From contig NZ_CALHDW010000018.1 in NCBI RefSeq assembly GCF_938023125.1, positions 62,001-126,000 of the forward strand: a stretch of 64,000 nt of DNA, in the 5' to 3' direction. The translations under genes were made by a program, and so were the position numbers. Source of the DNA: an uncultured Porphyromonas sp. (GTDB taxonomy: Bacteria > Bacteroidota > Bacteroidia > Bacteroidales > Porphyromonadaceae). This document shows positions 8,085 to 18,615 of the stretch, piece by piece (the stretch's first letter is position 1; every line of letters begins with the position of its first letter). Below the pieces are notes generated by a model. That model was given only the letters and a program-made list of their open reading frames with translations. It was not told the origin of the DNA and did not search any database.

Positions 8085-11000
8085 CTATTGCGTTAGATTG
8101 ATGCGGAGCGAGACCCCAAAGTTTCTATTGCGAGTGGGGAACGAGGCCGTGCTTACGAGCGGATAATTCATGTTCCAATCATAGAAGGCACGCAGGGTAA
8201 GCATACGGCTGAGGGCATAGTCCGCACTAAACTTGAGGGTGTGAGCGATATTGCCATTGGTGGCTTGCGAGAAGTTCTCTTGTATCTTACGAATGAGCAT
8301 AGAGGTACGGCTATAGCTGTAGTCTAGTCGCAACGTCATAGAGCCGCCCGAGGTCAAGAGGGCATCTTTAGCCTTACGACCTGAGGGTTTCTTGCGCTTA
8401 ACCCCTAGCCACTTAAAGAAGTCATCAACCTTGTAACCAACCCCTGCCGAGATCTCGTCGGAGGCAGACTCAATTAGCTGGAAGGCCGTGATATTAAGGT
8501 TAAGAGCTCGGCGCTTATTCCAACGTGAGGAGAGCGTCATCCCACTCTTGAAGGTAATCTCCAAGCCGATAAGCGGATTAAAGCCCTCTTGTATGGCAAC
8601 GGAGGGAATATCGTAGGGCATGGCGGCAATCCGTTGCCCCGCAGTAATGACTCCCGAAGAGGGGTCGTCGGCCGGTGTTTTCCGCAAAAATCCGAGGGGA
8701 GTCTCATCTTCCCCCACCGCACTCCAACCAAGGAGGGAGGCATAGTTGCCCACGGTGTAGGTAGAGGTATAGGTATGCGAGAGGGAGAAGTTGCGGAAGA
8801 GTTCCGAGAAGAGTGGAGTTTTATTCAGCCCCGTATAGGTGATACTCCAGTTGGGGAGCAGGCTCTTGAGGGAGGGGAAGGGGGAGAGAGAGACAGAACC
8901 CGGAGCGCTCGCCGTATAGGCAGCAAGGAAGGCCGGGATGAGTACATCTGCGCTATTCTCTCGCACCACAAAGGAGGAAGAGGCGGCATGGGCTCCGTAG
9001 CGCTCACGTAGTCGATCTGCAATAATAGAGCGGAAGGCGAGGAATTGGGTAAAGGCTGCAGAGGCATATCCATCATTGGCGTTGGGAGTGGCAAAAAAGT
9101 CTCCAAGCCCGATGGTTGTCATCATAAAGGAGCCGCCCCAAGTGCGTGGCATACCATCGAAAACGAATTGGGTCTCCTCACGCTGCGTGCTGTTGCGATT
9201 GGCGGTGAGGGTAACACGGAGATCTTTGATCGGCTCTAGCGTAACCCGCACCCCTAGGTTATCGGTTTGCGAGTAGGCCGAGGGTCTTACATTCTCCTGC
9301 AATTGGGTAAGCCAGCCACGCTGAGCTGCCTCCTCTACAAAACTATTGTCGGTAAGCCCAAAGGCAAAGGCAAGCCCCGGAGCAAGGACATCGCCCTGGC
9401 GTGCCTGCCCCCCGATACTACCTATCTGAGGCATGAAGCCCGGTAGATTGAGGTTATTGGTATGGTTATAGGTGATGTTTACATCGCGCACCATCATAAG
9501 CGTATAGGCCAGATGCTGTACAAAGCGAGAGGGCTCTTCGGATGGATCCGCCGCCTTCTTACGCACCTTTTCGTTCTCTACCGTGAGGGCAAGTTGTACG
9601 GTATCGAGGTTTTGGATCTCCAGCGAATTGTTGTCTATTGTACGCGTCTTGAGCTTGTACGTTTTGCCGGCAGTGGTACGAGCGGATACCTTGAGGTTGC
9701 GGCTTCCCAGGTTGTGGCGTACCACAATGGTACTATCACTACGGAGCGTAATATCCTGAGTATAACGAAGGGGAGCCGAAGCCTTTGCGGGCCTTTGGGC
9801 CTCGGGCTGTCGCCTACGAGTTGCGGTATTGGTAGGCGTAGCGTTGAGCGCCTTCTCGGCCTGGGCTAAGAAGGGAATTTGTCTATAGAGCTGCAAGAAG
9901 CCAAGAGCCAGAGATCCATCGATACGTGCCTCATTGCGAATTATATTACCAAAGGAAACGCCATCGGCTCGCTGCGCTCCCAGATCCCAATTGTAGGTGC
10001 CGGTATAACTCACAGAGCCGTTAATCCAGCTCATATATGGGATAAGAGCGAAGGGGAGCTTCCAGGTAAGGGTAGCTGTTTGGTCGTATCTTAGAGGACG
10101 GCCCAGCTCGGCAATGCTGCGACTGACAGAGTCGCGCCAAATCTTGTACAGATCGGGTTCCAACTGACGATTGACCTGTACATGGGGTTCTTCGATGCGT
10201 GCATTGGTACCCGAGCGGAAGGAGAACTGAATATTGGTAGTAGGGGCCCAATTGAGCGTAAGGGCTCTATTCCACAAGAAGTTTTGCACAAACGTAGCCG
10301 GCAAAGAGGGGGCATTAGCCACCCCGGGAATGTAGTTGCGCACTTGCTGCTCGCTATAGTTGCGCACCATCTGGGAGGAGAAAGCGATCTTCGAAGGCAA
10401 CCAATTGATCTGATAGCTCTTGAGCGGAGCCAGGATATTGCTCCCCGACTTGATCCAACCGAAAGGCTTGATCGGAGGCACTACGGGCGAATAATCGTAG
10501 GTAATGCCGGCTTGCCAGTCTCGACTTGAGTCGTAAACGAGATCGGGTGTGCGGTGAGTCCGTTGATTATAGTTATAGCTAAACGAGAAGTTGGCAGGGT
10601 CGTAGGGCATTGGTGTTTTGCTCTTCACGTCCACCCGCATGTTGCTCAGAGAGATTGAGTGCGTGTGTGTCTCCGTTACCGATAGGCGCCGTATCGAGTC
10701 GCGCTCCGCCTTGTTGGTAGTGGCTTTGAGGGCATCCGAGAGCAAAACATCTTGGTCGAGAGGGTTATAACGCGGGGTTACCACTTCGTTGGTATAAGCG
10801 TAGTAGAGAGGGATGGATACGTGTGCCTTCTCGGGGAAGAAGCGCCCCATCTCGAAGTTAGAAGAGATATTGATTTGCTGTAAATCTTCGAGGCGACGCT
10901 GAGAGAGAGACTGGTCTAAGGCTCCAAACCCTGCCGTCTGCATCATACCTCTTGCCGTCACGCTCCCCCAGTCGCTTACCTGCAACTGCATATCGGCATT

Positions 11001-14000
11001 GGCAGCCCAGCCGCCCTGCTCTAGGTAGTCGCTCAATCGCAATTCGTTGACCCATACCTCCACACTCTTGCTACCTTGGCCGCCGTTGCGCACCCCTATC
11101 ATGATGGTTTTTACGTTGGAGAGCGAGGGATTACCCACTACCGTGATGGTATTACGGGGGTTCTCGGGGTCGGGAGTTGCATACCGCAGGGAGAACTCGG
11201 CCCTAGGATTGCCCTTGCTTTTCTCCAAATTGCGCTCGCCCTTAAGGTCGGTAAGGCGCGAGAAGAGAATGGTCATTTTATTTTCGTCCGGCCATACGGT
11301 GCGCCTATCTGCCGCTACATCGGAGCTATAAAGCCCGTAGGGAGAGAGTTTGAGCGGCACAGAATACTCGTAGTAATTATTACGATAGTCGCTACCCAAT
11401 CGGATGAACACAGAGAGATCTCCATCCCCAACAGCATCCACAGCATCCTGTATGCGCTCGGCATGTGTAAAGAGCTCCAGCTTTTTATATCGGCGAAGAT
11501 CCAAGCCTGTATTGCGGTACACGGCACGTGCATCCCCGGGAGCGAGGTCTCGGACTTTTAGGCTCAGCGACTGCTCATTTTGCTGCGTAGCCTGGGACTG
11601 TGCGGGGTCGATACTGCGCAATACGCCGGGAGGAAGCACATAGTTAATAGGCTGACGGTCCCCATTTTCTTCGATATTAACGGCACTGACCTCCATCGTG
11701 GCTCGGGTAGCAGGCAGTAGCGAGGGGTCGTGCAGCTCCCTATCGTATTGGCGCCAATCCCCCCGTACCAATTTGAGTGTACCGAAGCGAAGGTACGTAG
11801 CTTCGTGGAAACCCGTTAGGTACATACGCATAAAGCGAACCGTCTTGAAGTCTGCAATCCCCCCAACCTTGCGATCGAAGCCACGCACCGGCACCTTAAA
11901 CTGGTACCAATTGACCGTCTCTCTGGAGCCATTGGCCAGCGAAACCGTGGCCGGACGCACGTCTACAATATAGTTTTTGCCCACCACCATATCGGCCGGT
12001 TTGAGCGAAATCTTGTACTCGAAATACTTCTCATTCTCGTTGAGAGTATTGTCTTGATTTATGTCTTCCACATCGGGAATAGAGCGGCTAGCCGTGCTGT
12101 AGGGATCGTTTTCGTCGGTAGCTTCGGCACTATTGCCCTGCACCCCATTATAGTACTTATAGCGGTCGAGAATAGGGGCTTGTACGGCATCAAAGGCGGC
12201 ATTGCGGAAGTGCATAAAGTTATCTCCTGCGGGGTCGGATAGCGGGCTCATGGGGTCTCTCTCCCATTGAGCCAATACGGCGCCTCCCACCTTACTGCGG
12301 AGAGCATTGAGGTAATCTACGTAGGCGGGCCAGGTTTTCTCCTCTTCGTCATTCAGCCCATTGAAGCCGACATCCTGCTTTGTACGCGCCCCGGGCGAAT
12401 TGTCGAAGGCATAGCCGGCCCCCTGGCGCACGGGCACTTTCCCCCAAATGGTACTCTCCGTAGCTTGCGGATCGTCGTTGATGGGCATCCCGTTCTCAAA
12501 GAATTTCTTTTCGTCTTTGAGCACCTCTTCGCTCACCTCTCCCAGGTTGATGTACAAATCTCCCCCTTGGGCAGTCTTATTATAGATGAAGGGATCGAGC
12601 ATCCAAAACTCTACATACTCAATGTTTGCCGCCTCAAAGTCGCTCTGATCTATCTTGCGCATGATCCCGCCCCAGTTGTCTTGGGGGTTGGAGAGTGTGC
12701 CATCGGGCAAGAGTGCATCGGCATTGAGGTTGTAGGGGCCACGCTCTTGGGGATAGTACGAGAGACTGAAAGTCTGCAAATAGCTCAGGTAACTCTGCCC
12801 ATAATCGCGGTAGGGGAAGAGCTCTTGCATGCTCACCTCTCGCACATAGTGGTTGCTAAGGAACTCGGGATTATTGCGGATATAACTCGGCGTTAAAGAG
12901 GAATTGGAGCGATTGAACATAGGGTCGATGTAGAACCACGACAGCCTGGCACGCCTATTGCCGTAGCGCAGGTTGTTGCTGAGGGCCGCCTCGGGGAAGA
13001 GCGCCGACGCCCCATCTTGATACGGAGTGGAGGCCAGCATCCAAGCATAAGGGTTCATCAAATCGATATACCCTTGGGAGGATTCGAAGTCGTCTATGTA
13101 GCTGTAACCCTTGGCATACCGCCCTTCGTAGTGCCCCGGGATGAGGTGGGCGAATTCGGCATTCAGTCTCAGTTCGCTCGGCTTTGTAAGATCGAGGAAC
13201 GGCAATTTGTCTACCCAATTGGTGAGCGCCTGCCACTCGGTGCGATAGCTTAGATTGGCTCCCCAGAGGGTGTTGCGCATCGACTCCGCCCCTATGGCGC
13301 TCTTGGTCGTAAGAGGTAGCTCCGAGAGGTGCATAAAAGAGGCTCCAATGGTGAGGTCTTTGCTGAAGCTATAGTTGGCATCGAAGCCCACCACCGTTTT
13401 GCGTTGCATGTTCATGAGTCCCTTATTTTCGAGGGAAACATCAATGCGTGTACCACTATTCAAGATCGATTCGTTGATGATAGTCACGGTACCCATGGCG
13501 TAGTTGACGGTGTAATCTACATTCTCCGTAAGGAGTGCCCCCCCAGCTGTAACTCGCACCGAACCGGGCGTTACGTTGGCAATACCGGCACCAAGACTAA
13601 TCTGCCCCGAAGATGCCGCCTTGTACTCCCCTCGCAGGATAAACTTATCGCGCTCGGCAGCCTGCCGCGCCACCACAGAGGTATTGTCGTAGATCTCTTG
13701 GTATACATACTTATCGGCAATGGCGTCATCCCCGAGTCGCTTCCGCAGTGCCTTACCAAAAGGCTCTACCGTAGTAAAGAAAATCAATCCGCGGCGTGCC
13801 TGTACGGTGTAGCCCTCCACAAAGTCGAAAACCCCATCGGGATAGGCTTCTCCTCGGCTATCGAGACGATCCATACCGAGGTATTGTAGGAGGAGTTTGC
13901 CCTTGGCATTCCCCTCATCAAGATAGGGAAGAGCGGTACCGGCCTCGTCATTACGATAATAGATATCGAGCTTAAAGCGATCTTTTTGCAGGTCACTCAC

Positions 14001-15572
14001 GTTGGATCCTAGAGTATAGACGTTGCGCATCATAAAGTACCAATAGGGGGCCGATGGGGTCATGGCCGACCCCTTGATAAGCTTTACATAAAGGTTGTCG
14101 CTGCTGTTTTCGGTGCGGTCTGTACTGAACTCGCCCACCTGGTAGACCTTCCCTTGGTAGGTATACTCGTAGGCAACCCCAAGCACTTCGTCTGCATTCA
14201 GTCTTGTATTGAGTGAGATGTAACCGAGCGTAGCGTTGAGCGTGTACTCATTGGGCGTCAGGCGGCGAGCACTCTCGAGCTTCTCGTAGTCGGTTCCTCC
14301 TGCAAACAGCCCCTGCAATAGCTGACCCACACGATCGATGCGGCGGAGATCCGGCATCGTAAGAAGGGTGGCATAGAGCGAATTGGCCGTGTTATCGGGG
14401 GCTCCGTTCGTCTGATGCGTAGCCGTAACCCCGGGCGCCGTGAGCTTATCGGGCTCCCCAAGATCGGTAAATGCGACAATGTTGCGCGACTCCTCAAAGC
14501 GTGCACGTTTGTTGGTAATCCAGACTTCTACACGATTGATCACCACCCCCGACGAAATAAATGGGAGGGTAGAGAGCGCATGGTCGTAGCCATCGCGGAA
14601 GTAATGCCCGAGGAAGAAGTGGCGGTTTTCGTCGTAATTGTTGGCAGAAAACTCGAAGGGCGTGGTCTGTGCTCCTCGCTCCGAGCTCACCCGCTTGGTC
14701 TCTGCCTCCTGTTGGCTCACCACCATGCTAAGCTGGAGCTTACCAAACTGCATTTTGGTATGAATCCCGAAGAGAGAGGCCCCGCCTTGGATGAGCGAGT
14801 TTTTGGGTTGTAGTGAAACGCTCCCCGCCTCCACCAGTTTTATGATATCGTCTTCCTCCCCTTCGTAAGCGAGTTTGAGCTTACGAGCATCGGTATCGAA
14901 GGTTGTCTCTGTGTTGTAGTTCAAACCAAAGTTAAGCTTGGTTCCCACCGAAGCTTGTACGTTGGCTTGTATCTTTTCGTCGAAGTCGAAGAAGGTATGA
15001 CTGCGCGCATTCTGAGGGAGGGAGGGATTGTCCGTTGCGTTGGTCTTTACTCCAAAGAGCACCTCTGCCGATCCTTGTGTGCGCAACTTTACCCCTCCGG
15101 GACCGAAGATCTTTTCGGCCGGCCCTAGCTCAAAGCCAAAATCGAAAGGATTGAACTGCTGCTTCCCTGCCTCCTTGGCACCCTCTCGGTCGCGCTGAGC
15201 AAAGTAACTCGTGGCATCGCGTCTCTTGAGATAAGCCAGGTACTGCTCTGTGGTATAAATAATGGGAGTACCAATGCGCTTGCCGTTGAGTGTGGTCACA
15301 TAAAGATAGCAACCCGTGGCGCCATCGTAGATAAATTCACTCTTGAGCTGGGATGGATTACGCAAATCCATCGGGTGCTTACGGGCAATATCTTCGGCCG
15401 TTTGGGGATGCGTCTTCTGTACTTTCGGACGATGCGTTGTGTCTGCCACAGAGGCAACGCGGTAGGGCACCCGAGAAGAACGCACCAAGGCTCCCCCTCC
15501 CCACCACGAAGAGAAGGCGAGAAGAGCCACGGCCAGAAGTGCCAAAAACCAACGTCTCTGTTGCTGCGACAT
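8085..15572 (-). CDS. sov: T9SS outer-membrane translocon Sov/SprA
   Basis: 2495 residues, the size of Sov of P. gingivalis and SprA of Flavobacterium. SprA is the giant beta-barrel channel through which T9SS cargo crosses the outer membrane. Residues 1-40 contain a signal or anchor segment (WFLALLAVALLAFSSWWGG). What follows is almost entirely amphipathic beta-strand sequence with repeated SprA family features, for example FDFDEKIQANVQASVGTK, DVSLENKGLMNMQRKTVVGF and the paired aromatic strand patterns through the last ~900 residues; the C-terminus (NRNFGVSLRINLTQ) looks like a final barrel strand. Its cargoes, with T9SS sorting domains, lie in the same window. It begins 29 bases after ruvA and ends 52 bases before polA. 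No frameshift was seen. Confidence 0.95.
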   Translation of the reverse strand: MSQQQRRWFLALLAVALLAFSSWWGGGALVRSSRVPYRVASVADTTHRPKVQKTHPQTAEDIARKHPMDLRNPSQLKSEFIYDGATGCYLYVTTLNGKRIGTPIIYTTEQYLAYLKRRDATSYFAQRDREGAKEAGKQQFNPFDFGFELGPAEKIFGPGGVKLRTQGSAEVLFGVKTNATDNPSLPQNARSHTFFDFDEKIQANVQASVGTKLNFGLNYNTETTFDTDARKLKLAYEGEEDDIIKLVEAGSVSLQPKNSLIQGGASLFGIHTKMQFGKLQLSMVVSQQEAETKRVSSERGAQTTPFEFSANNYDENRHFFLGHYFRDGYDHALSTLPFISSGVVINRVEVWITNKRARFEESRNIVAFTDLGEPDKLTAPGVTATHQTNGAPDNTANSLYATLLTMPDLRRIDRVGQLLQGLFAGGTDYEKLESARRLTPNEYTLNATLGYISLNTRLNADEVLGVAYEYTYQGKVYQVGEFSTDRTENSSDNLYVKLIKGSAMTPSAPYWYFMMRNVYTLGSNVSDLQKDRFKLDIYYRNDEAGTALPYLDEGNAKGKLLLQYLGMDRLDSRGEAYPDGVFDFVEGYTVQARRGLIFFTTVEPFGKALRKRLGDDAIADKYVYQEIYDNTSVVARQAAERDKFILRGEYKAASSGQISLGAGIANVTPGSVRVTAGGALLTENVDYTVNYAMGTVTIINESILNSGTRIDVSLENKGLMNMQRKTVVGFDANYSFSKDLTIGASFMHLSELPLTTKSAIGAESMRNTLWGANLSYRTEWQALTNWVDKLPFLDLTKPSELRLNAEFAHLIPGHYEGRYAKGYSYIDDFESSQGYIDLMNPYAWMLASTPYQDGASALFPEAALSNNLRYGNRRARLSWFYIDPMFNRSNSSLTPSYIRNNPEFLSNHYVREVSMQELFPYRDYGQSYLSYLQTFSLSYYPQERGPYNLNADALLPDGTLSNPQDNWGGIMRKIDQSDFEAANIEYVEFWMLDPFIYNKTAQGGDLYINLGEVSEEVLKDEKKFFENGMPINDDPQATESTIWGKVPVRQGAGYAFDNSPGARTKQDVGFNGLNDEEEKTWPAYVDYLNALRSKVGGAVLAQWERDPMSPLSDPAGDNFMHFRNAAFDAVQAPILDRYKYYNGVQGNSAEATDENDPYSTASRSIPDVEDINQDNTLNENEKYFEYKISLKPADMVVGKNYIVDVRPATVSLANGSRETVNWYQFKVPVRGFDRKVGGIADFKTVRFMRMYLTGFHEATYLRFGTLKLVRGDWRQYDRELHDPSLLPATRATMEVSAVNIEENGDRQPINYVLPPGVLRSIDPAQSQATQQNEQSLSLKVRDLAPGDARAVYRNTGLDLRRYKKLELFTHAERIQDAVDAVGDGDLSVFIRLGSDYRNNYYEYSVPLKLSPYGLYSSDVAADRRTVWPDENKMTILFSRLTDLKGERNLEKSKGNPRAEFSLRYATPDPENPRNTITVVGNPSLSNVKTIMIGVRNGGQGSKSVEVWVNELRLSDYLEQGGWAANADMQLQVSDWGSVTARGMMQTAGFGALDQSLSQRRLEDLQQINISSNFEMGRFFPEKAHVSIPLYYAYTNEVVTPRYNPLDQDVLLSDALKATTNKAERDSIRRLSVTETHTHSISLSNMRVDVKSKTPMPYDPANFSFSYNYNQRTHRTPDLVYDSSRDWQAGITYDYSPVVPPIKPFGWIKSGSNILAPLKSYQINWLPSKIAFSSQMVRNYSEQQVRNYIPGVANAPSLPATFVQNFLWNRALTLNWAPTTNIQFSFRSGTNARIEEPHVQVNRQLEPDLYKIWRDSVSRSIAELGRPLRYDQTATLTWKLPFALIPYMSWINGSVSYTGTYNWDLGAQRADGVSFGNIIRNEARIDGSLALGFLQLYRQIPFLAQAEKALNATPTNTATRRRQPEAQRPAKASAPLRYTQDITLRSDSTIVVRHNLGSRNLKVSARTTAGKTYKLKTRTIDNNSLEIQNLDTVQLALTVENEKVRKKAADPSEEPSRFVQHLAYTLMMVRDVNITYNHTNNLNLPGFMPQIGSIGGQARQGDVLAPGLAFAFGLTDNSFVEEAAQRGWLTQLQENVRPSAYSQTDNLGVRVTLEPIKDLRVTLTANRNSTQREETQFVFDGMPRTWGGSFMMTTIGLGDFFATPNANDGYASAAFTQFLAFRSIIADRLRERYGAHAASSSFVVRENSADVLIPAFLAAYTASAPGSVSLSPFPSLKSLLPNWSITYTGLNKTPLFSELFRNFSLSHTYTSTYTVGNYASLLGWSAVGEDETPLGFLRKTPADDPSSGVITAGQRIAAMPYDIPSVAIQEGFNPLIGLEITFKSGMTLSSRWNKRRALNLNITAFQLIESASDEISAGVGYKVDDFFKWLGVKRKKPSGRKAKDALLTSGGSMTLRLDYSYSRTSMLIRKIQENFSQATNGNIAHTLKFSADYALSRMLTLRAFYDWNMNYPLVSTASFPTRNRNFGVSLRINLTQ

Positions 15573-15601
15573 ATCAGAAAAGGGCTAGAGGGAAGGGGAG
15601 A

Positions 15602-16216
15602 TCAAAGACGCTTTAGAGCCTGCTTGATCACCTCCTCTACGGGAAGATGAGCATCCGCATCGAGCACAGCCTTTACCGCCTTGCGGATAGCCGGATCGGG
15701 GAATCCCAACATCTTGAGGGCACGTTGAGCCTCGTCGCTCACAGCGGCCACCTGAGAGGGATCTCCCCCTTCGGGCATTCCCTCCACAAAATCGTAGGCT
15801 GTCAGGTCTATCTTTCCCTTGAGATCTACTACAATACGTTGCGCTGTCTTGAGACCAATCCCCTTTACATTCTTGAGCAGATCTACGGCTCCATTGCCAA
15901 TAATGCTCGCCAATTCGTTGGGCGTATATGAGGAGAGGATGAGGCGGGCCGTACTGGGTCCCACTCCCGAGACAGAACAAAGTTTCTCAAAAAATGCTCT
16001 ACTCTCCTCTCGCACAAAGCCATAGAGGAGATGGGCATCCTCTCGAATGATCTCGGTTATCCACAGCCGAGTAGAGGGTTTTCCCTGCAGGGCGGTGTAG
16101 TCTGTGAGTGTTATGTTTATATCGTATCCCACACCCCCTACATCAAGCAGGGCATTTGTTGGGGTAAGACGGTCTATTTTTCCTTCTATATAGGCAATCA
16201 TATCATTATAACGCAC
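15602..16216 (-). CDS. ruvA: Holliday junction branch migration protein RuvA
   Basis: 204 residues, normal for RuvA, the DNA-binding tetramer that holds a Holliday junction and recruits the RuvB motor. The N-terminal OB fold begins MIAYIEGKIDRLTPTNALLD (an alternative start four residues into the called ORF). Two helix-hairpin-helix motifs follow: SGVGPSTARLIL and VKGIGLKTAQRIVVDLK. The C-terminal RuvB-binding domain is ALKMLGFPDPAIRKAVKAVL. The called start gives MRYNDMIAYIEG; starting at the second Met (16201) would fit the family better. It lies upstream of sov with a 29-base gap. Confidence 0.96.
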   Translation of the reverse strand: MRYNDMIAYIEGKIDRLTPTNALLDVGGVGYDINITLTDYTALQGKPSTRLWITEIIREDAHLLYGFVREESRAFFEKLCSVSGVGPSTARLILSSYTPNELASIIGNGAVDLLKNVKGIGLKTAQRIVVDLKGKIDLTAYDFVEGMPEGGDPSQVAAVSDEAQRALKMLGFPDPAIRKAVKAVLDADAHLPVEEVIKQALKRL

Positions 16217-16348
16217 GGGGGGCTCTGCCTATTGTGATGAGGCTCACGAGAAGGCATTCATCCCCCACTCCTTATAGGAGAGAGGGAGACTCCCCTACAG
16301 GGCATCCCCCTCTCTCTATTTCCAATTGAGTCTTCGAGCCGAAGGCAA

Positions 16349-18346
16349 TTAGCGGTGTGAGATTTGTACCGGATAGGCCTCTTTGCCACAACGCACAACG
16401 TAGGCTCCCGAGGGGATAGCTCTCACGTCTAAGCGTGCCAAGCCCTCTATGGGTATCACCTGGAGCAAGATCTGCCCATCCAATCCGTACAATTGTACCG
16501 GTTCTTGGTCCGATACCCCCGAGATAAAGATGAGATCACTAGCCGGATTGGGGTAAACTGCAATAGCAGCCTCTCCCGAAATCGTAGGAGCATTAGCCGT
16601 GGGGACACCACTGTAGGGGGACTCGTTGAAGTCCGCATCTACCTGATAGACTTTCCAGAATGCATCGAGAGCGATCTTTACATCGGTATCTAAGCATTCA
16701 TTTTTCTCGTCTTCTTGCCCCATACCATATACCACGATAGCCGCTTGGGGCTGGGCTCCTTCGTAACGGCGAGGGAGCGACTGCATCATGCGCGTCATAT
16801 CGGCCCCCTGTATCTTATTGAGGAATACAGTAGCACTATACAGCATCGGGCTTGCAAATACAAGCTTATCAAATTCATTGGCATGTAGCTGCACCATCTC
16901 CAATTTCTCGTTCTTGGAGAGATCCAACTCAGTCAAACCACAGCCCGCCAAAGTCAAGTTTTCAAGGTTTTTCCACTTAGACGGCTCTACTCCCGAGAGC
17001 GTGGTATTGCTACACTGTAGCTCTGTAAGCTTATCCGAGGGGGCTATATCGATCTTATTGAGACGAGTAGAGAGAGCCACAAAAGACTCAAGGTCTTTGG
17101 CATTCTGGAGGTTCAACTCCCGAATAGGACAGCGAGAGATATCCACCCGCTTTAGCTTGACGTGCTGAGAGAGGTCGAGCGATTTGATCTTGAAATTATC
17201 CGTACAAAGAAACACTTCCAACTCCTTGTTACCGGAGATATCGAGAGAAGAGATGCGGCACTCGGAGAGATCAAGGTAGCCCACCTTACCTGTTATGGTA
17301 ACAGTCTGGCTTGTCAGGATATACTCATCACGCCTATAGTGATACTGCCAAAACTCGGCACCTTCCACTTTAAAATCGGCATCATCTACGCCCTCAATAC
17401 GCATATGGATCTCTTTACGGACGGGGATCTCGGTGGTAAAGGTGATCTTATCCTCTGTATAAGAAGGCATATAGTCTGCTCCCTTATAGTCTTTGCGATC
17501 CTCATCCTTTATCCTCCAGTGCTTCTTTCTTGCCACTTTCACATCGCTCACCAAGCAGATATTTCCTTCGGTATATCGGGGGTTATCGCCCGTAATAAAG
17601 AGCCACCCCTCGTCCATTCTATCCTTGTTGCGATCGGGGAGGTCGTTCATCAGTTTGGTCATTTTCACCCCCTTTATCTTATTTCCAAAGAGGAGAAGGA
17701 ATTTCAATTCGTCGCAGCCCGCAATATCCACATCCACAAGAGCCGAAGGGGCAAAAGAGGCTACCGACAGATTCTTTAGGTTGGCAACGCTTACGGAAGT
17801 AAGCCCGGTGAATCCGGCACCAATGGTCCTAAGCTCAGTACTTTTGCTGAGATCTAGTTCCTTCAACTCCGGATTATTATTGATAAAAAGCTCTGCCAAC
17901 CCAGGGCACTGCGTAAGGTCAATTTTGGTGATGGCGCAATTCTCCACAGAGAGCATGGTAAGAGGATAGGCTTCTGACCCCTTAAAGGTGACCTTATTGG
18001 AGGTAAATTTGTAGTAACGAGTCTCGTTTATTTGATACTCATCCCACTCATTGTGATCAAACTCCAGGCCTTCTATCTGACTATCTGGGATGGAGGTGGA
18101 GATAATGACAGTCTGCCCCGTGGGCTTGTTGTGCTCCATCGTAATAACCCCCGGCTCCGAAGCTCGTAAGGTAGTGTGCTGAGTGGCTAGATTCTTATCG
18201 TCCGTAGGGAGAAGATGCTTCGTCCTAAGGGAAACAAGAAATGGGGTTTTGGCTTTAGACTGCCGGGAAAGCGGCTGCCCAAAAGCAGAGGAAAAAAGAG
18301 CCATCATCACAACCATGAGGCCCATAATTGTAGTTCTTCTTTTCAT
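16349..18346 (-). CDS. Secreted LRR protein with internally duplicated LRR-plus-cap module and T9SS domain
   Basis: 665 residues. Signal peptide about 1-23 (ends SAFGQ). The mature protein contains two copies of one module: a beta domain, a set of ~21-residue LRRs, and a cap. Cap one is MTKLMNDLPDR then NICLVSDVKVARKKHWRI; cap two is MTRMMQSLPRR then NECLDTDVKIALDAFWKV. The C-terminal ~75 residues (AAIAVYPNPASDLIFIS to SGAYVVRCG) are the most classical T9SS type A sorting domain of the window, with the YPNPASD opening motif. It lies between the fim operon and ruvA, all on the same strand. The binding partner is unknown; adhesin or host-interaction roles are guesses from the family. Confidence 0.88.
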   Translation of the reverse strand: MKRRTTIMGLMVVMMALFSSAFGQPLSRQSKAKTPFLVSLRTKHLLPTDDKNLATQHTTLRASEPGVITMEHNKPTGQTVIISTSIPDSQIEGLEFDHNEWDEYQINETRYYKFTSNKVTFKGSEAYPLTMLSVENCAITKIDLTQCPGLAELFINNNPELKELDLSKSTELRTIGAGFTGLTSVSVANLKNLSVASFAPSALVDVDIAGCDELKFLLLFGNKIKGVKMTKLMNDLPDRNKDRMDEGWLFITGDNPRYTEGNICLVSDVKVARKKHWRIKDEDRKDYKGADYMPSYTEDKITFTTEIPVRKEIHMRIEGVDDADFKVEGAEFWQYHYRRDEYILTSQTVTITGKVGYLDLSECRISSLDISGNKELEVFLCTDNFKIKSLDLSQHVKLKRVDISRCPIRELNLQNAKDLESFVALSTRLNKIDIAPSDKLTELQCSNTTLSGVEPSKWKNLENLTLAGCGLTELDLSKNEKLEMVQLHANEFDKLVFASPMLYSATVFLNKIQGADMTRMMQSLPRRYEGAQPQAAIVVYGMGQEDEKNECLDTDVKIALDAFWKVYQVDADFNESPYSGVPTANAPTISGEAAIAVYPNPASDLIFISGVSDQEPVQLYGLDGQILLQVIPIEGLARLDVRAIPSGAYVVRCGKEAYPVQISHR

Positions 18347-18440
18347 AGGAGTCTAGCAACTTCTTAGATATTCAAAAAGCGATAAGGAGGGAGATTTCCA
18401 CTCGAGAAGAGAGCCTCAAACAGAGATCCCTCCCTTCGCT

Positions 18441-18448
18441 CAAAGTTA
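18441..18448 (-). promoter_or_regulatory. Candidate -7 box for the duplicated LRR gene
   Basis: TAACTTTG on the minus strand fits TAnnTTTG about 95 bases upstream of the start at 18346. No matching -33 element was found, so the call is weak. Confidence 0.35.
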
Positions 18449-18536
18449 CAAAAAGATTCTATATAGACCGAATTACAGTGCAAAATGCCCTAAGATAGTG
18501 CTCGCTTCTTGGGAGAAGGGAACAGAATGCTCTTCT

Positions 18537-18583
18537 CTAAAAAAGAGGCCCCTCTCCTTTGCATCAAACAAAAGGGAGGGGGT
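18537..18583 (-). terminator. Rho-independent terminator of the fim operon
   Basis: On the minus strand CCCCTCCCTTTTG pairs imperfectly with CAAAGGAGAGGGG across a short loop and is followed by CCTCTTTTTTAG. It lies ~35-80 bases after the fimE stop. Confidence 0.78.
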
Positions 18584-18615
18584 TGCTTTAGATATTACTC
18601 TCTTAGCGAACTGGA

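Noticed and set aside
12267..12896. 209-residue ORF antisense to sov
   Set aside because: Falls inside the continuous 2495-residue Sov reading frame and has no family features.
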